Counted from the stretch's first letter, positions 8,607 to 18,001 are shown. The stretch: 64,000 nucleotides of DNA from Terrisporobacter vanillatitrophus (GCF_051148895.1 NZ_CP154625.1:2046001-2110000), one strand, 5' to 3'. Notes: a model not told the origin generated them from the sequence alone. Program-made: numbers and translations.

Positions 8607-9420
8607 CTTTAATTTTTCTTTGTCTATAATAATAAAACTTTTCTATTAGATTAACAATTTCATACATAGCCCAAGCACAAACTGCAAGGACAAATACGCC
8701 CATCATTACAACGTCTAGTTTAAACACTTGGCTTCCATAGACAATTAAATAACCTATACCATATCTTGATACTAAAAATTCACCAACTATAACACCTACC
8801 CAAGCCATACCAATATTTATTTTAGTTAGATTTATTAAATTTCCTATATTACCAGGTAAAATAAGCTTAAATAGAATTTGACTCTTTGTAGCACCGAAAC
8901 TTTTTAACATTTTGATTTTTTCTTCATCCATATTTTTAAAATAATTATAAGAAGATAAAATAGTAATAACAATAGAAATAGCAACTGCTGTAACTACTAT
9001 ACCTTCAACACCTGCACCTACCCATACGATTATAATAGGAGCAAGGGCTGTTTTAGGTAGCGCATTAAGAACTACTAAGAATGGATCTAAGATTTTAGCT
9101 AATGTATCTGACCACCATAGCATAATGGCTATAATTATACCTAAAGTACTACCAATAACTAAACCAAGAACTGTTTCATAAACTGATATACCTATATGTT
9201 TAATTAATAATCCGTTCGAAATATAAGATATAAATAGTTTATAAATATCAGAAGGTTTACTAAATAAAAAAGTACTAATAATATTATTGTTAGCTAATAC
9301 TTCCCAAAGAATAAAGAAACCTATTAGTAAAACAATTTGTATTACAAATATCTTAATTTTTCTCATTTTAACATCTTTTAAATATTTCTCATATTCAATA
9401 GATTTTTCATTAAATCTCAT
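8602..9420 (-). CDS. ABC transporter permease, SsuC/TauC/ThiX-like
   Basis: This 272-residue inner-membrane permease belongs to the BPD_transp_1 family. About six hydrophobic segments are present, starting with IQIVLLIGFFILWEVLANN. The coupling helix region shows the family EAA-like loop, here MLKSFGATKSQILFKLILPGNI (about 168-189), with the conserved G and the LP pair. AAGGAG precedes the ATG. The gene overlaps the upstream ATPase by 11 bp. Together they match permease and ATPase of an NMT1/THI5-type transporter, so the lipoprotein at 305-1339 is the likely partner. The substrate (thiamine precursor, sulfonate or another) is not determined. Confidence 0.88.
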   Translation of the reverse strand: MRFNEKSIEYEKYLKDVKMRKIKIFVIQIVLLIGFFILWEVLANNNIISTFLFSKPSDIYKLFISYISNGLLIKHIGISVYETVLGLVIGSTLGIIIAIMLWWSDTLAKILDPFLVVLNALPKTALAPIIIVWVGAGVEGIVVTAVAISIVITILSSYNYFKNMDEEKIKMLKSFGATKSQILFKLILPGNIGNLINLTKINIGMAWVGVIVGEFLVSRYGIGYLIVYGSQVFKLDVVMMGVFVLAVCAWAMYEIVNLIEKFYYYRQRKIKG

Positions 9421-10159
9421 TATTATCTAGCTCCTTCCATAATAAGTCAAAATAAGTTTGAAACTTAGGAACTTTACGACACTCAAATGGTGTTCTAGAT
9501 TCTCCAAGGCCTAAGTCGATGTCATATTCACTTTTAATAGTAGAAGGACGTTTTGATAGTACTGCAACTTTATCGCCCATAGCTATAGCTTCTGCTATAT
9601 CATGTGTTACTAAAATAGCAGATTTATTTTCATTTTTTATTATTCTATAAACATCATCACTTACAAGTAATCTTGTTTGATAATCTAGTGCAGAAAATGG
9701 TTCGTCAAGTAAAAGAACATCTGGGTCTACTGATAAGGTACGAATAAGCGCCACTCTTTGTCTCATACCTCCTGATAATTCCTTAGGATACATATTTCTA
9801 AAATCCCATAAATCATAAGTTTTTAACAAATTTTCAACTCTTTCAATGGCTTTAAGGTCTTTATTTTTTTGTATTTCAAGTCCTATAGTAATGTTGTCCA
9901 TAATACTTCGCCATTCTAAGAGATGATCCCTTTGGAACATATAACCGATTGTTCCATTAATAACAACATCACCGCTAGTTGGCTTTAGAAGCTTTGTGAG
10001 GATATTTAGTATTGTTGATTTACCAGAACCTGATGGGCCAAGTAGTGATAAAATCTCTCCTTGTTGAAGAGAGAAGTTAATATTTTGAAGAACTTGAAGT
10101 TCTCCTTCTTTTGAATAAAAATTTTTACAGAGGTCAGTAACTTTGATAATCTCCTCCAT
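9410..10159 (-). CDS. ABC transporter ATP-binding protein, SsuB/TauB/ThiZ-like
   Basis: This 249-residue ATPase has Walker A GPSGSGKST (about 40-48), Q-loop YMFQRDHLLEW, signature LSGGMRQRVAL (about 134-144), Walker B VLLLDEPFSALD and switch His in LVTHDIAEA. The DEPFSALD and HDIAEA forms are typical of the nitrate/sulfonate/taurine/thiamine-precursor class. GGGGGTGA lies five bases before the ATG. It is the first gene of a two-gene minus-strand operon that now lacks an adjacent binding protein. Confidence 0.92.
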   Translation of the reverse strand: MEEIIKVTDLCKNFYSKEGELQVLQNINFSLQQGEILSLLGPSGSGKSTILNILTKLLKPTSGDVVINGTIGYMFQRDHLLEWRSIMDNITIGLEIQKNKDLKAIERVENLLKTYDLWDFRNMYPKELSGGMRQRVALIRTLSVDPDVLLLDEPFSALDYQTRLLVSDDVYRIIKNENKSAILVTHDIAEAIAMGDKVAVLSKRPSTIKSEYDIDLGLGESRTPFECRKVPKFQTYFDLLWKELDNNEI

Positions 10160-10464
10160 TTAAGTCACCCCCATGAAGTTTTAAGACTATATATTATAGT
10201 ATTAATTGGAGTAAGTATTTGTACCAGTTTTCTTGTGAATAAATATAATACAATAAATGAGACGAAAGATGATAAAACATAATAAAAATGTAAAATAATT
10301 ATGGCGAAATGGTATGAAAAGTAATATGCTTATATTAAAGATAGTAAACTATGTAAATTTTATAATGGCTAAATTCAAAAATTTTAGAAAGTAAAAATAT
10401 CTAGGAGGGGATAGAAAAAGATATACTATGATGAAAATAGTGGGAAGAAAAGGGGAAAAAATAA
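10160..10464. other. Intergenic region between divergent ABC operons
   Basis: This 305-bp AT-rich gap lies between two divergently transcribed transporter operons. A -10-like TATAAT at 10361-10366 could serve the plus-strand operon, but no good -35 lies 17 bp before it. No riboswitch or clear palindromic operator was found. Confidence 0.4.
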
Positions 10465-11475
10465 GTGGATAAAAGTACTAAACATAATAAAATAATTATA
10501 TTTTTTTTAATAATAATTTTAATTATTTCAATATTAATATCTTTTGCCATTGGAAAATATCCTATTGAGCCTAATCAAGTACTTGGAATGCTATTATCAA
10601 AAATTGCAAATATAGATGAATTCTGGACTGATAGTATGGAAACTATATTTTTTAATGTTAGATTACCAAGAATAATGTTGGCTTGCTTGGTAGGAGGATG
10701 TTTAGCGGCGGCAGGTGTATCATATCAATGTATTTTCTTAAATCCTATGGCAGCACCAGATATATTAGGTGCATCTTCAGGGGCTGCATTTGGAGCAGCT
10801 TTAGCAATATATCTTTACAAAAGCGGAAACCAAGTTACAATTAGCGCATTTATATTCAGTTTAATCACAGTATTTCTAGTATATATGATAAGTCAAAGGA
10901 CAAAAGGAAATAAGGTATTAGGATTAATTTTATCAGGTATTATGGTAAGTTCATTGTTTTCTTCAGGAACATCTTTTATTAAATTGGTAGCAGATCCTAA
11001 CGATCAATTACCAGCTATAACATATTGGTTAATGGGGAGTTTATCCGGAACTAAAACTGCTGATGTTAAATTTGCTGTTATTCCCATGATAATAGGAATA
11101 ATACCTTTACTATGTATTAGTTGGCAAGTAAATATATTAACAGTGGGGGAAGATGAAGCTAGGACAATGGGAATAAACACCAAGCTTATACGATTTATAA
11201 CTATCATATGTGCAACACTTTTAACTTCTGCCAGTGTGGCAGTAAGCGGAATGATAGGTTGGATTGGTCTTGTAATACCACATTTATCTAGAAAATTAGT
11301 TGGAAATAATTTTGTTTATTTATTACCTACATCAATTGTATTTGGAGCCTCATTTTTGTTATTAGTAGATAATGTGTCTAGAAATTTATGGACTAGTGAG
11401 ATACCTATAGGAATATTAACTTCATTTATTGGTGTGCCATTTTTCATATATTTAATTACAAGAAGGGGGGATTAA
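10465..11475 (+). CDS. FecCD-family ABC permease for a metal complex (siderophore, heme or corrinoid)
   Basis: This 336-residue polytopic permease starts at GTG, preceded by AAGGGG about ten bases upstream. Family motifs are RLPRIMLACLVGGCLAAAGVSYQ (about 67-89), NPMAAPDILGASSGAAFGAA (about 93-112) and GMIGWIGLVIPHLSR (about 257-271). A single permease gene suggests a homodimer. It is the first gene of a permease-ATPase-binding protein operon with 1-bp and 19-bp gaps. No convincing Fur box was seen upstream, so iron regulation is not demonstrated. Confidence 0.92.
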   Translation: MDKSTKHNKIIIFFLIIILIISILISFAIGKYPIEPNQVLGMLLSKIANIDEFWTDSMETIFFNVRLPRIMLACLVGGCLAAAGVSYQCIFLNPMAAPDILGASSGAAFGAALAIYLYKSGNQVTISAFIFSLITVFLVYMISQRTKGNKVLGLILSGIMVSSLFSSGTSFIKLVADPNDQLPAITYWLMGSLSGTKTADVKFAVIPMIIGIIPLLCISWQVNILTVGEDEARTMGINTKLIRFITIICATLLTSASVAVSGMIGWIGLVIPHLSRKLVGNNFVYLLPTSIVFGASFLLLVDNVSRNLWTSEIPIGILTSFIGVPFFIYLITRRGD

Positions 11476-11476
11476 T

Positions 11477-12256
11477 ATGGTATTAGAAGTTAAGGATCTT
11501 ACTTATTCTTACAGAAATACTAAGGTACTAGATAAAGTCTCTTTTGTTGTAGAAGACAGTCAGTTACTATGTATTTTGGGACCTAATGGTGCAGGAAAAA
11601 GTACAATGTTTAAGTGTATACTTCAATTATTGAAAGATTATAAGGGAGAAATATTACTAGATAATAAAAAATTAAAGGAATACAAGATTCAAGAATTAGC
11701 AAGAAAAGTAGCTTATATTCCACAATCTCATAACCCTGTTTTTAGCTATTGTGTTACAGAAATGGTACTTATGGGTACTACATCACAAATTTCACCTCTG
11801 TCTAGACCAACTAAAGCACAAATTAATATAGTTGAACAATCTTTAAAGAAAATAGGAATTTCATATTTAAAAGATAGAAGTTTTATAAATTTAAGTGGAG
11901 GAGAAAGACAATTAGTATTAATTGCAAGAGCTTTAGCACAAAAAGCAAAAATACTTGTTATGGACGAGCCAACTTCAGACTTGGATTATGGTAATCAAAT
12001 TAGAGTATTAAATACAGTAAAAGAATTAACAAGAGAAGGATACACAATCATACAATCCACACACAATCCAGACCAAGCCTTTTTGTATGCAGATAAGGTT
12101 TTAGCTTTATATAATCACAAGGTTTTATCATTTGGAACACCTAAGTACATAATTAATTCAGGACTAATTAAAAAATTATACAATGTTGATGTTGAATTAA
12201 ACAGTTTATATGATGATAAAATCAGAATCTGTATACCAAAAAGTGCAATAATATAA
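11477..12256 (+). CDS. FepC/FhuC-type ABC ATPase
   Basis: This 259-residue ATPase has Walker A GPNGAGKST (about 35-43), Q-loop YIPQSH, signature LSGGERQLVLIARAL (about 138-152), Walker B ILVMDEPTSDLDYG and switch His in QSTHNPDQAF. The spacing and the GERQLVLIARAL form match metal-chelate importers. It begins one base after the permease stop, so the two are coupled. It energises uptake through the FecCD permease dimer. Confidence 0.92.
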   Translation: MVLEVKDLTYSYRNTKVLDKVSFVVEDSQLLCILGPNGAGKSTMFKCILQLLKDYKGEILLDNKKLKEYKIQELARKVAYIPQSHNPVFSYCVTEMVLMGTTSQISPLSRPTKAQINIVEQSLKKIGISYLKDRSFINLSGGERQLVLIARALAQKAKILVMDEPTSDLDYGNQIRVLNTVKELTREGYTIIQSTHNPDQAFLYADKVLALYNHKVLSFGTPKYIINSGLIKKLYNVDVELNSLYDDKIRICIPKSAII

Positions 12257-12275
12257 TTTTTTAAGGGGGATAAAA

Positions 12276-13349
12276 ATGAAAAAAAAATTACTATCACTAT
12301 TATTGGTACTAGCTTTATGTATAACATCTCTAGTGGGATGTTCATCGTCTAATGATGATAAAGAGAAAGATAGTGCAAAAACAATAAAATTTACTGACTC
12401 AGTGGGGAGAGAAGTTGAAATTCCAGAAAATATTGAAAAAATAGCTCCATCAGGAAGTTTAGCACAAATTGTATTATTTTCAGTAGCTCCAGATAAATTG
12501 GTTGGACTATCAGGAGAATGGTCAGAAGACTCAAAGGACTTTATCAATGAAAAATATACTACGCTACCTATATTGGGCCAATTTTATGGAAAAGGTGACT
12601 TAAACATGGAAGCTCTTGCAGCTGCTGAGCCACAATTAATAATCGATATAGGTGAGAAAAAAGATGGTATGGAAGAAGATTTAAATTCTATACAAGAGCA
12701 AACAGGAATACCGACTATATTTATAGAAGCTACAACTTCTAATATGTCAGACTGCTATACTACATTGGGGAAAATCTTAAATGTAGAAAATGAAGCTAAA
12801 GTATTATCTGATTATTGTAAGGCTACTTATAGTACAACTGTTGAAACAATGGAAAAAATAGGCGATAAAAATAAAGTAAGTATTGCTTATTGCTTAGGCG
12901 ATACAGGAACTAATGTAATAGCAAAAGGTTCTTTCCACGCAGAAATCATAAACTTGCTTGCTAATAATGTGGCTGATTTGAAGGAACCATCAAGCAAAGG
13001 CGATGGAAATGAAGTTTCATTAGAACAATTATATATTTGGAATCCAGATGTAATAGTATTTGCTCCACAAAGTGTATATAGTGAAGTGGGAAATGAAAGT
13101 GAATGGAAAAAATTAAATGCCATATCTAATGACAAATATTATGAATCACCAAGTATACCATATAACTGGATGGGATTCCCTCCTTCTGTAAACAGATACA
13201 TGGGAATGATTTGGTTATCTGAAACTCTTTATCCAGAAGAATTTAATTACGATTTAAAAGAAAAAACAAAAGAATTCTATAAATTATTTTATCATGTGGA
13301 CTTAAGTGATGAACAATATAAAGAATTAACTAAAAATGCTATTAAATAA
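12276..13349 (+). CDS. Metal-complex-binding lipoprotein (periplasmic-binding-protein-like, BtuF/FepB fold)
   Basis: This 357-residue lipoprotein has a signal peptide ending LVGC (Cys22). The mature protein begins with a segment typical of the TroA/BtuF fold, FTDSVGREVEIPENIEKIAPSG (about 36-57), then LVGLSGEW and the inter-lobe helix region. NPDVIVFAPQSV (about 253-264) is the usual second-lobe strand. It is the last gene of the FecCD operon and is followed by a terminator. The ligand could be an iron siderophore, heme, corrinoid or other chelate; the sequence does not decide. Confidence 0.88.
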   Translation: MKKKLLSLLLVLALCITSLVGCSSSNDDKEKDSAKTIKFTDSVGREVEIPENIEKIAPSGSLAQIVLFSVAPDKLVGLSGEWSEDSKDFINEKYTTLPILGQFYGKGDLNMEALAAAEPQLIIDIGEKKDGMEEDLNSIQEQTGIPTIFIEATTSNMSDCYTTLGKILNVENEAKVLSDYCKATYSTTVETMEKIGDKNKVSIAYCLGDTGTNVIAKGSFHAEIINLLANNVADLKEPSSKGDGNEVSLEQLYIWNPDVIVFAPQSVYSEVGNESEWKKLNAISNDKYYESPSIPYNWMGFPPSVNRYMGMIWLSETLYPEEFNYDLKEKTKEFYKLFYHVDLSDEQYKELTKNAIK

Positions 13350-13382
13350 TTTTTGTAATAGATTTCAATAAATAATTAATAA

Positions 13383-13422
13383 AAAACATCAGATAGAGAA
13401 GTAATCTATCTGATGTTTTATA
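13383..13422 (+). terminator. Terminator of the FecCD-type operon
   Basis: AAAACATCAGATAGA pairs with TCTATCTGATGTTTT across a seven-base loop; T-rich sequence follows. Confidence 0.88.
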
Positions 13423-13489
13423 TTAATTATATTTTCTTATAAATAATATTATATAATGTGAAGCTTATAAATAAGTTAATCTTATACAA

Positions 13490-13783
13490 TTAATAAGAAA
13501 TAAAAGTATCACAATTTGTATTGTTATAGTTGATTTGTACATTAGAAGCTGTACAAGTTTCCAAACTATTATATTTACATTTTTTAGCTTTACATTTTAT
13601 ATCACCGGATGTTGTAAATGTATTGCTTGTGCAGCTCATAAGATCATTTTTGTTAGGATTGAAAGTAGCGCACTTAGTTCCTGTTGAAGTCGCTGCGCCA
13701 GGTCCGAAAATTTCAATATGTCCAGCATAGCATATTCCAGAACTATTATAAATACAATTGTCAGCAGAACAATTTAATGTCAT
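13490..13783 (-). CDS. DUF1540 protein with two Cys-rich repeats
   Basis: This 97-residue cytoplasmic protein is made of two copies of a short metal-binding-like module. Copy 1 (about 4-40) reads C-x4-C-x7-C with a distal Cys in TKCATF. Copy 2 (about 60-94) reads IKCKAKKCKYNSLETC with a distal NCDTF. The CxxxxCxYNxxxxCxA pattern is that of DUF1540, widespread in Clostridia and sometimes linked with sporulation. Function is unknown. It stands alone on the minus strand. Confidence 0.85.
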   Translation of the reverse strand: MTLNCSADNCIYNSSGICYAGHIEIFGPGAATSTGTKCATFNPNKNDLMSCTSNTFTTSGDIKCKAKKCKYNSLETCTASNVQINYNNTNCDTFISY

Positions 13784-13981
13784 TATATGTACCCTCCATT
13801 TATCTTTTTATTATTATTCACAAATATTTAAGTTTCATTCTATATATGTAAAATATTAGATGTTTTGTATATTTAATTCCTGAAATCTTAGCACATTTTA
13901 TTACATTTTAGAATAATTTATACAAATGATATATTTTGAATTGTTAGAATATGTCTAGATACAATGTAAGGAGGGGCTATA

Positions 13982-14284
13982 ATGGACTTAGGTTTTTTGG
14001 CAAGTTTTGAAGTTCCCGTTATTATTGGAATTTGTCTTTGTGTAGGATATGTAATAAAATCTAGCTTAGATTTTATACCAAACAAATATATACCATTGAT
14101 AATGGCTGTATTAGGTCTTGTAGTCAATGTATTAATGAATAAAGGTATAGATGCTAATATTACACTAGCAGGTATGATGAGTGGATTATCAAGTACAGGA
14201 TTACATCAAGCCTTTAAAAATCTAATACAAGGTGACAGTGCTACTGAAGAAAATCCTACTGAAGAAACTAATAGTGATAAATAG
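13982..14284 (+). CDS. Holin-like small membrane protein (phage holin, Hol44-like)
   Basis: This 100-residue protein has three hydrophobic segments (about 10-27, 36-55 and 64-80) and a polar acidic tail rich in E, N and T. The opening FEVPVIIGICLCVGYVIK and the TTGLHQAFKNL-like end (here STGLHQAFKNLI) resemble phage holins of the Hol44 type. Holins form membrane pores that release endolysin or other cargo. AAGGAGG precedes the ATG. No endolysin, tail or portal gene is nearby, so this is either a phage relic or a domesticated pore. Family assignment is from memory of the pattern and should be confirmed with a profile. Confidence 0.65.
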   Translation: MDLGFLASFEVPVIIGICLCVGYVIKSSLDFIPNKYIPLIMAVLGLVVNVLMNKGIDANITLAGMMSGLSSTGLHQAFKNLIQGDSATEENPTEETNSDK

Positions 14285-14308
14285 AAGCGGAAAAATAATA
14301 AATTAGCT

Positions 14309-14352
14309 AATATAAACGAATGTGATATTAAATTGCATTCGTTTATATTCTT
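14309..14352 (+). terminator. Terminator after the holin-like gene
   Basis: AATATAAACGAATG pairs perfectly with CATTCGTTTATATT across a 13-base loop. The T run after it is weak. Confidence 0.7.
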
Positions 14353-14413
14353 ATATTAATATGATATAATGCTATTATATTATTTTGGCTGTAGATAAAG
14401 AAGAGAAAGGAAT

Positions 14414-15331
14414 TTGTATATAGTTATGTTTATATTATTCTTATTAATAATTGTGATTATAATATTAATTTGTATTGCTTATAAATTATATAATTATGCC
14501 TTAAATCCAAATAGCTCAAAAAAAGGCATATTTAGAAGTAACAATAAAAACGAACTTAGAAAAGAGGATCTTTGGATTAATGATTTTAATGATAAAAATA
14601 GTGTTTACATAAATTCATTTGATGACTTAAGACTTCATGCATATGAAATAAAAGAAAACAAAAGTAATAAGTGGGCTATTACAGTTCATGGTTATACAAC
14701 AAATGCAGAGTATATGAGTAGTATTGCTTATAAGTATTATACTTTAGGATATAATGTTATAATGCCAGATTTAAGAGGTCATGGAAAAAGTGAAGGTCAT
14801 TATATAGGTATGGGTTGGCACGATAGATTAGATATTATAAAATGGATAGAATACATTTTAAATCAAGATGAAAATGCTCAAATTTTATTACATGGAATTT
14901 CTATGGGTGCAGCTACAGTTATGATGGTTAGTGGAGAAGAGTTACCTAAAAACGTAAAGGTTATTGTTGAAGACTGTGGATATACATGTGCAAAAGAACA
15001 ACTTGCATATAAGTTAAAAAATATGTTTAAATTACCATCATTTCCATTACTAAATATCTGTAGTACAATAACAAAAATAAAAGCAAAATACTTTATAAGT
15101 GAAGCTTCAGCTATTAATCAAATAAAAAAATCAAAGACACCAACATTGTTTATACATGGAGATAAAGATAAGTTTGTTCCATTTTATATGTTAGACCAAT
15201 TATATAATGCTTGTAATGCTTACAAAGATAAGTTAATAATCAATAATGCAGGTCATGCAAAGTGTGAGAAAGTAAATAGTGACTTGTATTGGGAAAAAGT
15301 AATTAATTTCATATCTAAATTTATAAAATAA
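14414..15331 (+). CDS. Membrane-anchored alpha/beta hydrolase (serine aminopeptidase-like)
   Basis: This protein of about 305 residues has an N-terminal membrane helix (about 2-24) and an extracytoplasmic alpha/beta hydrolase domain. The catalytic set is visible: oxyanion segment TVHGYTTNAEY (about 91-101), nucleophile elbow HGISMGAA (Ser at about 163), Asp in HGDKDKFVP and His in NAGHAKC. It resembles the family of clostridial and bacillar proteins related to YqkD. The start is uncertain: the frame can open at TTG 14414, three bases after AGAAAGG, or at ATG 14426, which is 15 bases away. The substrate is unknown. Confidence 0.85.
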   Translation: MYIVMFILFLLIIVIIILICIAYKLYNYALNPNSSKKGIFRSNNKNELRKEDLWINDFNDKNSVYINSFDDLRLHAYEIKENKSNKWAITVHGYTTNAEYMSSIAYKYYTLGYNVIMPDLRGHGKSEGHYIGMGWHDRLDIIKWIEYILNQDENAQILLHGISMGAATVMMVSGEELPKNVKVIVEDCGYTCAKEQLAYKLKNMFKLPSFPLLNICSTITKIKAKYFISEASAINQIKKSKTPTLFIHGDKDKFVPFYMLDQLYNACNAYKDKLIINNAGHAKCEKVNSDLYWEKVINFISKFIK

Positions 15332-15350
15332 GAAAAATTTGCTAATCAAT

Positions 15351-15387
15351 AAAAAAGCACAGGATAGAAATCTATTCTGTGCTTTTT
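15351..15387. terminator. Bidirectional terminator
   Basis: AAAAAGCACAGGATAGA pairs with TCTATTCTGTGCTTTTT between the convergent hydrolase and glycosyltransferase genes. Confidence 0.88.
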
Positions 15388-15396
15388 GTTTGATAT

Positions 15397-16350
15397 TTAA
15401 CTTGAAGATTGTAATACCTGTAAGTTCATTATTTCCTCCATAGAGTAGTTATAACTTAATGAATTAGCAGAAGAAATAAAATTGTAAAATGAGGCAAAAT
15501 TTTCAAAAGTTATTTTTAAGCTTTTATATTCATTAATCAAAAATATATTAATGAAAAACATTACAAAAAATACTTTTATAGATAATAAAGTAAATGAAAA
15601 TTTAAACCTATTGTATATATTTTTTTCTTTTAAAAATAATCTTATAAAGCCATATGCTTTAACATAATCATTTTGTGTGCTAATAGAATAGTTTCTTACA
15701 ATACTTGTTTTTCTTATTCTATAGTAATATAGAGTATCAGAAATTATAGATACTTTTTTTGTCTTATAAAATAAATCACACATTATAGAAATATCTTCAT
15801 ATTTTATATTTGGAAACTTTATATTATCAAATAGTTCTTTTTTCCAAAGTTTATTCCACAAATATGAATGTATAAGGTTATCTGGTATTAAAGATTTCAA
15901 AATATCATAGTTAGAGTATATTCCAGAGCCTTTTTTGCATACTACTGGTAATCTTAATTTTGAATTCTCATAATATCTATAAAAATTACAAATTACTACA
16001 TCTGCATTTGTATAACAACTTTCATTATAAAGCCTTTCTAAATAATTGTATTCAATAAAGTCATCACTATCAATAAATATTATGTAATCACCATTTACAT
16101 TTCTTAATCCCTCATTACGAGCGCTGGCAACACCTTGATTACTTTGCTGAATTACCTTGCAGTTTGTAATTATCTTTTCATATTTTTTCAGTATTTCGTA
16201 AGAATTATCTGAAGAGCCATCATCAACACAAATAAGCTCATAATTTTTAAAACTTTGATTATGTATAGAGTTTAAACATTCTTCAAGATAAGAGCTTGTA
16301 TTATGCACAGGTAGTATAATACTGATAGTTGGTTTAGCTTGCTTGAACAT
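15397..16350 (-). CDS. Glycosyltransferase family 2
   Basis: This 317-residue GT-A glycosyltransferase opens with ISIILPVHNTSSYLEECL, then YELICVDDGSSDNS, where the DD pair binds nucleotide-sugar. The SARNEGL segment and the DxD-equivalent FIDSDDFIE follow. The C-terminal half has hydrophobic stretches (about 240-280) that may associate with the membrane. A TTG at 16371 is in frame, but AAAGGTGG lies eight bases before the ATG at 16350, so I place the start there. It is a single gene with no polysaccharide cluster around it, so donor and acceptor are unknown. Confidence 0.9.
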   Translation of the reverse strand: MFKQAKPTISIILPVHNTSSYLEECLNSIHNQSFKNYELICVDDGSSDNSYEILKKYEKIITNCKVIQQSNQGVASARNEGLRNVNGDYIIFIDSDDFIEYNYLERLYNESCYTNADVVICNFYRYYENSKLRLPVVCKKGSGIYSNYDILKSLIPDNLIHSYLWNKLWKKELFDNIKFPNIKYEDISIMCDLFYKTKKVSIISDTLYYYRIRKTSIVRNYSISTQNDYVKAYGFIRLFLKEKNIYNRFKFSFTLLSIKVFFVMFFINIFLINEYKSLKITFENFASFYNFISSANSLSYNYSMEEIMNLQVLQSSS

Positions 16351-16500
16351 AATTAAATCCACCTTTCGCAAGAATTACTAATTAGAAGTATATCATATAA
16401 TTAATAAGAATAATTAGTTAAAATGTATAAAAAAACATATATTTTCATAATAATTATAATAGTTTAAATTTATTATTTTTATACATGAGGAGGTTTTTTA

Positions 16501-17133
16501 ATGTCCAAAGAAGAGAGTGGAACTTGTAAGAATGTTCAGGACTGGGAGGAGAAGATTATAAAGATTTTCCCAACAGCTATTCCAAATGAGTGTACATGGT
16601 TAGATGAGATAGATATTTTGAATGTATTATTTACCCTATGCAGTAACAAGGTAGCAAATATTTTTTACCCAGAAGGTAAAAAACTAGGTATATATGGAGT
16701 TGATTTTTCAACTGAAGATAAATGTATAGAGTTGATTACGGAAAATACTATTGATATAGTAAGTCCTCTTAAGCTTTCTTTTCATTATTATGATGAAGCT
16801 TTAGAGTGGAGTTATTTTAGATTAGAAACAGGTGACTTAAAACAAATAAGCAAAACTAAAAATGAATTACATAAAGAGTCACTAATATCTTTTGACGATG
16901 GAAATTATATGGATGTGTTATCAGGAGTAGAAAAGTATGGAGATAAAGATAAGTTAGAGAGTTTATTAATTGATGATGCAAAACTAGTTAATAGATATAT
17001 AAAAAAATCATCTTTCTTAATATTTGCTAGAAGCTCATATTTTAAAGAATTTTATAATAAATCTTTTAATTCATTTTCTGATGAAGAGCTGTCAGATATG
17101 ATTGAAAGCTTAATTTTGAATGGTAATGTTTAA
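16501..17133 (+). CDS. Conserved-looking hypothetical protein, 210 aa
   Basis: I do not recognise this protein. It is acidic and soluble, without signal peptide or membrane segments. Notable stretches are WLDEIDILNVLFTLC near residue 38, FSTEDKCIELITEN and the acidic C-terminal FSDEELSDMIESLI. AGGAGG lies just before the ATG, and the codon use matches the neighbours, so it is very likely expressed. It lies alone between a minus-strand glycosyltransferase and deoD. Confidence 0.75.
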   Translation: MSKEESGTCKNVQDWEEKIIKIFPTAIPNECTWLDEIDILNVLFTLCSNKVANIFYPEGKKLGIYGVDFSTEDKCIELITENTIDIVSPLKLSFHYYDEALEWSYFRLETGDLKQISKTKNELHKESLISFDDGNYMDVLSGVEKYGDKDKLESLLIDDAKLVNRYIKKSSFLIFARSSYFKEFYNKSFNSFSDEELSDMIESLILNGNV

Positions 17134-17197
17134 ATAAACTTATATTTGTTGATATTGAGAGAGTAGAGTATGTACGGTGGTTAAAGTTAATTATATG

Positions 17198-17226
17198 TTT
17201 ACTTAAAATTGTGTATATAATATAAT
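17198..17226 (+). promoter_or_regulatory. Promoter of deoD
   Basis: TTTACT (17198-17203) and TATAAT (17221-17226) are spaced by 17 bp; the start codon is at 17282. Confidence 0.6.
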
Positions 17227-17281
17227 AAAGAAGATTATTATATACTTATAAAAAGTATGTAACATAATAGGAGGAAACACT

Positions 17282-18001
17282 ATGAGTAAATCACCAGTTC
17301 CAACACCTCATATAGGGGCACAAGTTGGAGATATAGCTGAAACTGTATTATTACCAGGAGATCCGCTAAGAGCTAAATTTATAGCTGAGAATTTTTTAGA
17401 TGATGTAACAGAGTACAATACTGTAAGAGGAATGTATGGCTATACAGGATACTATAAAGGAAAAAGAATATCAGTTCAAGGGTCCGGAATGGGGATACCA
17501 TCAATAGGTATATATTCTTTCGAATTAATCCACTTCTATGGAGTAAAAAATTTAATAAGAATAGGTTCAGCTGGAGCCATAAGTGATAAGCTAGACCTTT
17601 ATGACATAGTTATAGGAATGGGAGCTTGTACAGATTCAAACTTCGCTTCACAATATAACTTACCAGGTACATATGCACCTACAGCTAGTTACGAGTTACT
17701 TTCTAAAGCTGTAGAAGTTGCGAAAGAACAAGGTAAAGACGTTCATGTAGGAAATATTTTATCAAGCGATGTATTCTACGGAGATGAAGGTTTAGAAGGC
17801 TTGAGAAAATGGTCTAAAATGGGAGTTATGTGTGTAGAAATGGAAGCTGCAGGACTTTATATGAATGCTGCCAGAGCAGGAGTTAATGCACTTGCAATAC
17901 TTACTATTTCAGACTGTCCTCTTGAAGGTAAAGCTACTACTTCTCATGAAAGACAAGTAGCATTTACTAAAATGATGGAAATAGCATTGAGCTTAGCATA
18001 A
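17282..18001 (+). CDS. deoD: Purine-nucleoside phosphorylase, DeoD type
   Basis: This 239-residue enzyme cleaves purine (deoxy)nucleosides with phosphate to base and (deoxy)ribose 1-phosphate; the DeoD type is usually hexameric. Matching segments are VLLPGDPLRAKFIAE (about 23-37) for phosphate binding, NTVRGMYGYTG, RIGSAGAIS (about 85-93), CVEMEAAGLY (about 178-187, the nucleoside-binding Met-Glu) and TISDCPLEG with the catalytic Asp near residue 204. AGGAGG precedes the ATG. It is monocistronic with its own promoter and terminator. It fits functionally with the nucleoside importer at 3.7-8.6 kb. Confidence 0.97.
   Translation: MSKSPVPTPHIGAQVGDIAETVLLPGDPLRAKFIAENFLDDVTEYNTVRGMYGYTGYYKGKRISVQGSGMGIPSIGIYSFELIHFYGVKNLIRIGSAGAISDKLDLYDIVIGMGACTDSNFASQYNLPGTYAPTASYELLSKAVEVAKEQGKDVHVGNILSSDVFYGDEGLEGLRKWSKMGVMCVEMEAAGLYMNAARAGVNALAILTISDCPLEGKATTSHERQVAFTKMMEIALSLA

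Noticed and set aside
10160..10464. Possible Fur box before the FecCD-type operon
   Set aside because: Only loose GATAA-like fragments occur; no 19-bp inverted repeat with adequate matches.
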